Assembly (NCBI RefSeq): GCF_019175385.1
Contig: NC_083344.1
Coordinates: 27,530,231 to 27,594,230, forward strand
Reading direction: 5' to 3'
Length of the DNA: 64,000 nucleotides
Origin: Lycium barbarum
Lineage: Eukaryota; Streptophyta; Magnoliopsida; Solanales; Solanaceae
The notes beneath the pieces are model-generated. The model did no database searches and had not been told where the DNA came from. It saw nothing but the letters and a program-made list of their open reading frames with translations. How positions within the stretch are numbered: the stretch's first letter is position 1; every line of letters begins with the position of its first letter. The translations under genes and the position numbers were made by a program. This document shows positions 34,089-43,159 of this stretch, in pieces.

Positions 34089-35927
34089 CGTTACGCCTCT
34101 CGTGTCCCAGTTTTGGAGATAGAAAGTGTCTGACCTCGTGTAAAATGGTATCAGCAGGTATTCCTGGCAGTTTGCAGAGTTAGAAGTTGAAAGGATCGAA
34201 TTGACGTGATCTGAGCTGAACCTGAGAAAATCTGTAGACACCAGTCATCGTCGACGGGTTGTCGATAGACCGTCGTTGCGTGGCATCGATCGGGTTCCGT
34301 AGCCTTGCATCTGCAGGCGCAGGTCGACGGAGCAAGTTGACGGACCGTTATAACTTTTGGGCTTCCAAGTATAAATATGTGGTTCACGACCTTATTTCTT
34401 ATTTTCCTCCATTCCAAATTAGAGAAATTCTAATATTCTCTCTCCCAATATTTTCCATCATTATTAGTAAAGATTTGGTAAGGTCTGAGTCCCGTGGACC
34501 CGTGGTTGTCAAGAATAAGGTTGTTTCTAGGGTTCCTTCAAGTTGTGAAGCTTAGGGAGTTAGAGTTGAAGTTGAACTTTGGAGTCTTAGACCCCTCAAG
34601 ACTTCCAAGTTCGAAAGGTAGAAGTTGGACGATTGGGTATACCTCAAGGTATGTTAAGGCTATTCTTTCTTTCATTTTGGCATGGTTCTTAGTTCAACAA
34701 ACGAGCAAGCGAGCTTCCATATTACTCTACTCTTAGAAGCATTAGGAGTACTTCAATATTTGATGTTCATGTACCCCGTTTATGATTGTTCCTTCTGTTC
34801 ATGGGTCCAGTTTTATGTATAAAGTTATTCATGCATTACATTCATATATATATATATTGACCCGTGACCAGAAGGCATTATATACGCAAGTATTATATGT
34901 ATATGGGGTATGGAAAGTGGATAGGCGTTATATACGCATTACCACCTGATCAGTTGGTGCACCTCGATGATAATATATGGATCGGGTCGTACGTTCCTCG
35001 GCATTATTATTATATGATATATATGGATCGGGCCGTATGTGTCTCAGCATTATTATTATATGATATATGAATCGGACCGTACGTTCCTCGGCATTATTAT
35101 TATATGATATATGAATCGGGCCGTACGTTCCTCGGCATTATTATTATATGATTTATGGATCGGGCTGTACGTTCCTCGACATTACTATTATGTGGGATAT
35201 GGATCGGGTTGAACGTTCCTCAGCACTATGACCTACATTTATGTATGTGGGCATGATTACCATTGAGAGCATGCATATTATGCGCCCACAGAGGCATTGT
35301 CAGTTGTACAGATTTATGTAGATACATACAGATACTAGTTCATGCTAGTACATGCAGACAGTTATTTCAGCTTATGAGTTCATATTTTATACATGATTAT
35401 TCTTACGCCTTTCATACTCAATACATTATCCGTACTAACTCCCCGTTGCTCGGGGGCTGCGTTCATGCCTGCAGGTTTAGGTAGACCAACAGGTGGTCCA
35501 GCTTAGTTGGACTTCTACCCAGCAGTGGTCAGTGCACTCCATTAATTTAGAGTTTCAGTCTATTTTGGTATGCTAGCCCTTTGAGATGCATATACATATG
35601 GCTATGACGGGGCTCTATCCCGTCCTTTCTATAACTTTCATTCCAGTAGAGGTCTGTAGACAGTTGTATGTATTAGTCAGATGATGTACCCTTGTCAGCT
35701 CCTATTCCTTTGTGTACATGTATGTAGCGGCCTAGCTGGCTTGCACTGTTCTTCAGTATGTATGTGTGTATACAGATTGGAAAGAGTTTTTGATGTTTTC
35801 CTTTCATGAGATCAGTTTATGCTATTTATGGGCCCTTGATGTTCAGTATGGTTTAGATATGTGTTTAGGGGTGTTTGGCCGCTAGAGGTCAGACAGTCGT
35901 CACGACTTATCGGTTTGGTTCGTGACA
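34089..35927 (+). repeat. 3' LTR of RLG-2 (1839 bp)
   Basis: Begins CGTTACGCC (the first base T has become C, breaking the TG terminus) and ends TTCGTGACA before the GTTAG duplication. Six 44-bp units (34979-35244), TATA at 34370, intact donor CAAG/GTATGT at 34649. Confidence 0.93.
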
Positions 35928-35932
35928 GTTAG

Positions 35933-36650
35933 TGTCCACAGGGGCTTCATTTAAGGATATGGTAGATCGTGTCACTTCAGTTGAGTCAGTGAGGCAGGAC
36001 AGCTATGGTAAGAGTGATGATAAGAAGGCCCGCAAAAGGGGCAGTTTCAGTGGTTCATTCTCTAGAGGGCAGGGCCATCATGGGTAGAGTTACTAGTTTT
36101 ACTCCAGTCACTTGATTCAGTCAACCATGCAGACATCAGTTGAAGGTTCTTCAGGGCCTAGCCGTCATTCTTTTGGGCAGCCAGTTCAAGGTCCTTACTC
36201 TAGGTTCTTAGCTCGTGGAGGGTATTCGGGTTCTTCAGCTTCAGTTCAGCAGCCCGTACTTGACAGAGTTTATTTCGAGTGTTGTGAATTGGGACATTTC
36301 ACGATGAACTATCCCTGACACAGACAGAGTGGTTAGAGTGCTCAGTATCAGACCCCAAGGGCTCCAAAATCATCTATTAAAGAGGGTAAATCTTCTGGTC
36401 AAGGCAGTGCACAGTTTTGGAAAGGTGGACACGCATCAGGTACAGGTGGCTCCCAGCCTAGCAGAGGTAGATCTCAGTCCGGCAGAGGTGGACATCAGCC
36501 CAGTAGGGGCGGGGCACAGTCAGGTCAGGGTGGTCATGGCGGTTCACAAGCTGACGGCGGACAGTTTCATTTTTATGCTTTCCCTGGAAGGCCAGAGGCC
36601 GAGGCTTCTGATACTGTTATCAATGGTAATATCTTAGTCTGTCACCAGGC
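35933..36650 (+). pseudogene. gag C-terminal part of RLG-1
   Basis: Resumes RLG-1 gag with TGASFKDMVDRV. It then has a Ser/Gly-rich basic stretch with an SRGQGHHG-like run and stops near 36085, and the remains of a zinc knuckle at 36268-36318 (YFECCELGHFTMNYP): the first and last Cys of the CCHC motif are both Tyr. Gly/Gln/Ser-rich repeats (GRGG, SGQGG) follow in a shifted frame to about 36570. Confidence 0.8.
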
Positions 36651-37438
36651 TACTTCAGTGTTGTTCGACTCTGGTTCCACGTTCTCTTATATGTCTACAT
36701 ATTTTTCTATGGGTTTGTATATGGTTATCTACTCCGGTCAGAGATTCTGTTGTGGTAGATCAAGTCTATCGGTCTTGTACTATTATGTTTGTGGGTTATG
36801 GTACGTGGGTAGACTTGGTGATTCTTGATATGGTATATTTTGATGTTATCTTGGGTATGAGTTGGTTGTCTCCTCATCATAAGATTTTGGACTGTCATGC
36901 TAAGACAATCACGCTTTCCATGCTGGATATTCTTAGACTCGAGTGGAAGGGTACTCTTAGTCTATCCACGAAGAAGATTATCTTATTCCTTCCAGCCAGG
37001 AAGTTAGTGGATAAAGGATGTTTGGCTTACTTTGCCAATATTCATGATACCAATGCTGGCACTCCATCAATTGAGTATGTACCTGTTGTGATCGAGTTCG
37101 CGGAGGTGTTGCCTACGGACTTGTCGGGCATGCCAGCTCATCGTGATATGGACTTCTGCATTGATTTAAAGTCGGGCCCTTGTCCTACTTCTATTCTGCC
37201 ATATCGAATGGCACTGGCCGAGTTGAGAGAGTTGAAGGAACAGTTGCAAGATTTTCTTAGCAAGGGTTTTACTAGATCGAGCGTCTCCCCTTGGGGCGCT
37301 CCCATGCTTTTGGTGAAGAAGAAGGATGGGTCGATGCGGATATGTATTGATTACCACCAGTTAAACAAAGTCACCATTCGGAAAAAGTATCCTATTCCCA
37401 CATCGATGACTTTTTTGACTAGCTTTAGGGTGCCTTAG
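36651..37438 (+). pseudogene. Protease and N-terminal RT of RLG-1
   Basis: The protease loop [10 protein letters not shown] lies near 36661-36690 in one frame. After a shift near 36720 the frame 36752-37438 carries [10 protein letters not shown] and HHKILDCH, then the RT start with [29 protein letters not shown] and [14 protein letters not shown] is the standard active site, unlike the DPG/DPS forms in RLG-2 and RLG-3. Confidence 0.85.
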
Positions 37439-37953
37439 TATTTTCCAAGATTGATTTGAGATCGGGCTATCACCGGTTGAAGATCAGGGCCGAGGATAAT
37501 CCCAAGACGGCTTTTAGGACTTGTTATGGTCATTACGAGTTCCTCATTATGTCTTTTAGTCTTACCAATCCCCAACAGCTTTTATGGACCTGATGAATGG
37601 CATATTCAAGATATACTTGGATTCATTCATCTTTTTTTTTTTAACTAAAGGCTACTTGGATTCATTCATCATAGTCTTCGTTGATGACATTTTGGTGTAT
37701 TCGTGAAACAAGGAAGATCATGAGAGGCACTTGAGGATTGTGCTTGGATTGTTGAAGGAAAAAAAGCATTATGCTAAGTTTTCTAAGTGTTGAGTTCTGG
37801 CTCGATTCTGTAGCATTCTTGGGGCATGCTGTGTCTAAGGACAAGATTATAGGGTATCCCAAGAAGATTGAGGCAGTTTGAGATTGGACTAGGCCCATTT
37901 CAGTGGCTACAATCCCGTGTTTTGTAGGTCTTGCTAGTTATTATCATCAGTAA
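37439..37953 (+). pseudogene. RT palm of RLG-1, heavily broken
   Basis: Fragments [23 protein letters not shown] and the catalytic VFVDDILVY are readable in different frames. At 37613-37670 an 18-bp direct repeat TACTTGGATTCATTCATC flanks a T-rich 22-bp filler, which looks like a double-strand-break repair scar. Stops at about 37704 and 37786. Confidence 0.8.
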
Positions 37954-38570
37954 GTGAAGAGATTTTCTTTGATTGCTTCCCATTTGGCTCGTTTAACTCA
38001 GAAAAATGTGCTTTTTCAGTGGTTCGATAAGTGTAAGGATAGCTTTCAAAAGCTCAAGAATTTGTTGACTTCAGATCCTATTTTATCTCTACCAGTCGAG
38101 AGAAAGGACTTCACCGTCTATTGTGATGCTTCACGTATAGGTTTAGGTTGTTTTCCCATGTAGGATGGTAAGGTTATTGCATATGCTTCGAGGCAGTTGA
38201 TGGTGCATGAGAAGAACTACCCCACTCATGACTTGGAGTTGGCGGCGGTAGTTTTTGCTTTGAAGATTTGGAGGCACTACTTGTATGGCGTCCATTGTGA
38301 GGTTTTCACCGATCACCGTAGTCTTCAACATATGATCAATTAGAGGGATTTGAACTCCAGAAAGAGCAAATGGATGGAGTTTCTCAAGGACTATGATTTG
38401 ACTATTCTATACAATCCGTGCAAGGCCAATGTTGTGGTGGATGCGTAGAGCTGAAAGGCGGTGAGTATGGATAGTTTGGCCTGATTAGTGTCTGAGGAGA
38501 GACCTTTTGCTAGGGATGTTTAAACTTGTGGAAACGGGATGGTGAGAACTAAAATTTGAGATTCAGGTAG
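37954..38570 (+). pseudogene. RNase H of RLG-1
   Basis: Frame 37954-38163 gives YCDASRIGLGC and stops at TAG. It reads on in frame through [19 protein letters not shown] and FTDHRSLQH with further stops at 38341, 38446 and later. Confidence 0.83.
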
Positions 38571-38574
38571 AGTT

Positions 38575-39860
38575 TTGGCTTGTGTTGAGGCAAGGTCGTC
38601 GCTTTTGGATCAGATTAAGGCGCAACAGTTTGAGGATGCTAAGTTGTGCAAGATTCTTCATAAAGTGATGAGTGGAGATGCCGAGGAGGTCATTCTAGAT
38701 AGTGAGGGGGTTCTGAGGATTAAGGGGCGTGTTTGCGTTCCTCGGGTTGGTGGCTTGATCAAGTTGATTTTAGAGGAGGCTCACAGTTTTAGATATTCCA
38801 TTCACCCTGGTGCTACCAAGATGTATTGTGATTTGAGACAGCACTATTGGTGGGGTAGGATGAAGCGCGATATTGTTGAATTCATTTCTCAGTATTTGAA
38901 TTGCCAGCAGGTTAAGTATGAGCATCAGAGACCGGGGGATACGCTTCAAAGGATGCCCATTCCAGAGTTAAAGTGGGAGAGGATAGCCAAGGATTTTCTG
39001 GTTGGTCTTCCGAAGACCTTGGGAAAGTTTGATTCGATTTGGGTCATTGTGGATAGGTTGACTAAGTGTGCGCAGTTCATTCCGGTTCAGATGACCTACA
39101 ATGCAGAGAAGTTGGCCAGGTTCTACATTCGAGAGATTATTCGATTGCATGGAGTGCCAATTTCCATTATCTCCGACAGAGGCACTAAGTTCATGTCCCA
39201 TTTCTGGAGGACTTGGCAGGTCGAGATGGGGACTCAGTTATATCTTAGTACTGCTTTTCACCCTCAGACGGATGGCCAGTTAGACTGGATAATTCAGGTT
39301 TTACAGGATATGGTCTGAGCTTGTGTCATCAACTTTATTGGTCATTGAGACCAGGTCTTACCATTGATAGAGTTTACGTACAACAACAGATATCATTCAA
39401 GCATTGACAGGGATCCATTCGAGGTAATATATGAGAGGAGATGCCAATCTCCGATTAGCTGTTTGATGCTTTTGAGGTGAGACCTTCAGGTACTGACCTT
39501 TTGAGAGAGTCATTGGATAAGCTGAAGTTGATTCAAGAAAAGCTTTTGGTGGCTCAGAGTAGGTAAAAGGGGTATGCAGACTGAAAGGTTCGAGATCTAG
39601 AGTTCATGGTTGGTCAACAGTTTCTGTTGAAGGTTTCGCCCATGAAGGGTGTGATGAGATTTGGGAAGAAAGGCAAGATTAGCTCGAGGTTGATTGGCCC
39701 ATTTGAGATCTTTCGTCCTGTGGGAGAGGTAGCTTATGAGTTGGCATTACCTCCAGGTTTTTCAGGTGTTCAACTAGTATTTCATGTGTCCATGCTGAAG
39801 AAATACCATTCGGACGGGTCTTATATCATTTAGTGGGATTCAGTTCTATTTCATTAAGAA
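38575..39860 (+). pseudogene. Integrase of RLG-1
   Basis: The longest open piece is 38575-39318. The zinc region has SFRYSIHPG and a damaged second pair (YLNCQQ for C-x2-C). The core has AKDFLVGLP and SDRGTKF; the Glu position reads GQLDW, an Asp. Stops follow at 39316 and near 39347. A second open piece (39606-39833) is the C-terminal VSPMKGVMRFGKKGK to FHVSMLKKYH. Homology stops near 39860 before a chromodomain would begin. Confidence 0.85.
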
Positions 39861-39861
39861 A

Positions 39862-39936
39862 TTAAAATAAGGGGATGGTACCCCCACCGGGGCGGTTAGT
39901 GTGGGTGCCATCACCATTGTGATTTGGGTCGTGACA
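39862..39936 (+). repeat. LTR-type terminus closing RLG-1
   Basis: Only about 75 bp separate the broken integrase tail from the terminal TTGGGTCGTGACA. There is no polypurine tract and no full LTR. The last 15 bases match the 5' LTR end (668-682) but the sequence before them does not, so most of the 3' LTR was deleted or exchanged. Confidence 0.6.
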
Positions 39937-40287
39937 GATAGGGCTACAGAGTTCTGTTTCTTGGTTGCCTAAGAGATCAAACATGATCCAAGTATGTGTG
40001 CCATACATGTAGTACTTTTTCTATCCACTAAGTATCTTGCAAAGTCAACATCATCATATCAAAAAAGGTTGAAATAAGTACCTTTAGGATACCAAAGACC
40101 TAGATCACTTGTTCCTTTCCGATACCTCAAGATTCTTTCACAACTTTTAGGTGGGACTTCTTGGAATTATATTGAAATCTAGCACAAAGTCCCATACTAA
40201 AAACTATGTCAGGTCTACTTGTTGTGTGAGATATAAGAGAGAAACAATCATACCTTTGTACAGTTTTTGCTTAATGGATGGACTTGT
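39937..40287 (-). pseudogene. RNase H of RLC-1
   Basis: Read on the minus strand: SMGLCARFQ followed by SHLK and later KKQNSVALS, the start and middle of copia RNase H, ending exactly at the RLG-1 terminus. Stops and frameshifts occur throughout. Confidence 0.75.
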
Positions 40288-41430
40288 TTAATCAAGGTCA
40301 AGTTTTGCAGCTGTGGCAATGGAAATATCAATTACCTTAGCATCTTCCATTTTGAACCCTTTGAGCAACTCCTTGACATACTTTTGCTGATAGATCATGG
40401 TGCCAGTTGATATTTGTTTGATTTGCAACCCCAAGAAAATATTTTCAACCATCATGCTCATCTCAAAGTCACTCTCTGTTAGTGTATCAAATTCTTTAGA
40501 CAAGGACTCACATGTTGCTCTAAAAACTATGTCATCCACATAGACCTGCACAATCAGAAGATTTTTTTTATTGATCTTCAAAAACAAGGTGTATTCAATA
40601 TTACCTCTGGTATGACCATGTGCCAACTCAATTTTGACAGCCTCTCATACCATTCCCTTGAATCTTATTTGAGCCCATCAAGAGATTTGTCAAACTTGTA
40701 GACATGATAAAGATATTCATAATTTTCAAGCCCTGGAGGCTGCTTGCCATACACTTTCTTTTTAGGTACCCAATTAGGAAGACAGTTTTCATATCCATTT
40801 GATGGAATGTGAATTCGAAATAGGCAGTAAAGGCTATGAGGAGTCTTATGCTTTAAGTCTTGGAACTAGAGAAAAAGTTTCATCATAATCAGTGTCTTCC
40901 TCTTGATTATACCCTTGGACCACCAACCGTGCCTTGTTCATTGTAATGTTCCATGCTTATCTATATTGTTTTTTAACACCACTTGGTGCTAACGATTGTT
41001 CTATCGTTTGGCCCAGGTTCAAGGTGTCATACCTTGTTTGTCTCAAACTAATTTACTGAACACCCACTTAGTGCTAATGATTTTTTTGTCCTTTGGCATA
41101 GGCTCAAGGTATCATACCTTGGTCCTCTCAAACTAATTTAGTTCCTTTTGCATATCAACAATCCAATATGTATCATGCAAAGCTTCATTAACTTTCTTAG
41201 GTTCAAAAATAGATAAGAAAGCATTGAAAGCACATAGATTCTTTAGGGCAGATCTGGTGGCTATTCCAGAGTTTAGTTCAGTTAGAACATTATCAATTGG
41301 ATGATATCCCTGATATTTGTACCCTTTTAGAGCTAAACTCTAAGTGTTCTCAACATTTTCGGGTTGGGATACAATAGATGAACCAGGTTCATTAGGTGTT
41401 TCATCACGTGTTCCCCCTGCTGGTATGCCA
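40288..41430 (-). pseudogene. Reverse transcriptase of RLC-1
   Basis: Best frame 40626-40288 has IVQVYVDDIVF, the copia YVDD catalytic loop. Upstream fragments give YNQEEDTDYDETFS, KQPPGLENYEY and EWYERLS. At 40981-41143 two roughly 78-bp copies of a stretch with ACTT.GTGCTAA and CTCAAACTAATTTA are in tandem; each includes a near-perfect palindrome around CAAGGTATCATACCTTG. Confidence 0.82.
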
Positions 41431-41435
41431 TTTTG

Positions 41436-41907
41436 CTAATTGTTTGATGAACCTGGTTCATCAGTAGGATTACCTGTTACAACACCACTCTGTTGTATAC
41501 TACGGGAGTCAGTAGTTTGGCTTAATATTGGCTCATCATCATCATGTACCTGTTTCACAAACATAATACTTGCATAAAAAATAACATGCACACGCTCTTC
41601 TACACACATAGTTCTTTTGTTAAATACCTTATAGGTTTTACTATGTTGTGAATATCCCACAAAAACCCCCTCATCATTTCTAGCATCAAAGTTTCCTAGG
41701 GAATCTTTTCCATTGTTGTGAATAAAACATATGTAGCCAAATGCTCTCAGGTGAGTGATGTTGGGCTTTCTTCATTTAAGTAATTCATAGGGAGTTTTCT
41801 TCAAGAGAGATCTGGTCATGGACCTATTTAAGATGCAATTCATAGGGAATTTTCTTCAAGAGAGATCTGGTCATGCAACTATTTAAGATGTAACGTGCAG
41901 TACAAAT
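41436..41907 (-). pseudogene. Integrase C-terminal region of RLC-1
   Basis: Frame 41660-41436 has GYSQHSKTYKVFNKRT and CVEERVHVIF, the copia integrase-to-RT linker, then a Ser/Asp-rich tail. At about 41775-41880 a segment coding MTRSLLKKTPYE is duplicated in tandem (about 55 bp apart). The LINE fragment begins at 41908. Confidence 0.82.
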
Positions 41908-42512
41908 ACCAAATCTCAGAATCAGATCCACAGCTAGACAGTTCTACAGAAATCACTGACCTCTGATGGGAAAGGAATAAACTATAAATAGCATTATCAT
42001 CATTGTGTGGTATTAACCTGATAGTTCAATCTGCTGAAGATAGTGCTATTTGTGGTTGATAATTCATTTATACAGATATTGTGTATTCAGTAGTTGCGCT
42101 AGGATAAACAAGTATACAGGGTCATAAGAATTTGTTGTCACTTTACTTCTCAAGCCAGAGTTCAATATGACAACAATGATCTACATAGATTAAGATAGAT
42201 GTTGCTGGTGCTGACTAACAGTAACAAGAAGCAACTACATCCAAGACTGCCTAAAGAATTCTTCATGAGATTTTGATCCATTCCACTTGTGACACTTGTA
42301 GGTTTGAAATATGGATGCAAATCAAGGCCCTTGGAACTTTAGTTGATAGACTTTTGCTGAGTTGTTAGGATCATGTGATAGCTAACTTTCATTTCCAGTT
42401 TACTTTGATTTTAGGATCTAGTTTTTGCATTTCCTTTCTTTCTTTAGATTTTCTATACATATTTTGTTATTTTAATAAATTCCCACCATTTGGTGGTTTT
42501 TCATAAAAAAAA
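41908..42512 (+). mobile_element. 605-bp 5'-truncated LINE-type insertion with poly(A)
   Basis: Flanked by a 16-bp duplication with one mismatch (AACGTGCAGTACAAAT 41892-41907; AACATGCAGTACAAAT 42513-42528) and ending in A-rich sequence. No coding capacity recognised. A short hairpin CCACC-ATTT-GGTGG (42483-42496) sits just before the tail, comparable to the hairpin of the full-length LINE at 63888. The long variable duplication and A tail indicate target-primed reverse transcription. Confidence 0.85.
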
Positions 42513-42700
42513 AACATGCAGTACAAATGGCTTCTTCCCAAATATTCATAGCAATGTCACTAGCTAGCATCATTGTTCTAGTCATTTCTTCAAGATTCCT
42601 ACTTTTCCTTTCTACTATCCGATTTTATTATGGAGTCCTAGGTGGAGAAAGAATCATCAACATACTTGGAGGTTTTTCTCACCATCTTCTGGATTCAAGG
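42513..42700 (-). pseudogene. Integrase core end of RLC-1
   Basis: Minus-strand fragments read SPPRTP, IVERK and EEMTRTMM, then W-EEAICTA. That is the copia integrase region around the third catalytic residue (QQNG.VERK). Two adjacent stops replace the Gln pair. It joins RLG-5 near 42700 with no visible duplication. Confidence 0.78.
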
Positions 42701-43159
42701 GAACCAAATTAATTTTACACCCATCCTTTGTAAAAGAATAGGTATTACGGTATCCGTTGTATTTAGCACACGTATAATAGACCCATGGTTTCCGAAGTAA
42801 TAGGTGGCAAGCATCCATCTTTATTACATCACACCAAACAAGATAATCATCTATTTTCCAATAGAAAAAGAAACTAGGGATTGACGAGTTACCTCTAAAC
42901 CTTCATCATTCTCAAATTTCATGATGTAAGGATATGGATGATCTTTGGTTGAAAAATCAAGTTTAGCAACCATCTCTTGGAAACAATATTTATATGACTC
43001 TTACTATCAATGATCACCGAATATACCTTTCCATGGGAGGTACATCTAGTGTGGAAAAGAGATTCATTTTTCCATAGCTTTTTATGTGCTTGAACCTAAC
43101 GTTCTTTTCTTTCTTGCATATAATCCATGATATAGTCAACTGTTCTCTGATACCAAATT
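42701..43159 (-). pseudogene. RLG-5: gypsy protease remnant with primer site
   Basis: Minus-strand fragments read NESLFHTRCTSHGKVYS, then VSKRLVAKLDF, HPYPYIMKFENDEGLEV, SLVSFSIGK, KMDACHLLLRKPW and NLVPLNPE: the aspartic protease region of a non-Tekay gypsy lineage. The primer site TGGTATCAGAG lies at 43145-43155, only about 60 bp upstream of the protease region, so gag has been lost. sLTR-3 separates the primer site from the LTR. Confidence 0.72.

Larger units (their letters stand above)
1809..35927 (+). mobile_element. RLG-2: Ty3/gypsy chromovirus with two LTRs, split by RLG-3
   Basis: Flanked by the perfect 5-bp duplication GTTAG (1804-1808 and 35928-35932). LTRs are 1809-3685 and 34089-35927. 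Own sequence is about 8.9 kb once RLG-3 (4000-29249) is discounted. Coding order is gag, protease, RT, RNase H, integrase, chromodomain, which is the Del/Tekay arrangement. The insertion lies within RLG-1 gag. At least three frameshifts and several stops in pol make it inactive. The two LTRs differ by substitutions, a roughly 58-bp length difference near the start and one tandem-repeat unit, so it is older than RLG-4. Confidence 0.93.
1..39936 (+). mobile_element. RLG-1: outer Ty3/gypsy element, split by RLG-2
   Basis: Own sequence is 1-1808 plus 35933-39936; everything between is RLG-2 and its passengers. Order seen: LTR end, tRNA-Met primer site, gag, zinc knuckle, protease, RT, RNase H, integrase, then an LTR-type terminus ending GTCGTGACA at 39936. 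Order and motifs are those of Ty3/gypsy (Metaviridae); the integrase tail resembles Del/Tekay chromoviruses. The 5' end lies outside the window. The right terminus abuts copia RNase H sequence with GATAG as the expected target duplication; the left copy cannot be seen. Many stops and frameshifts make it inactive. Confidence 0.85.
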
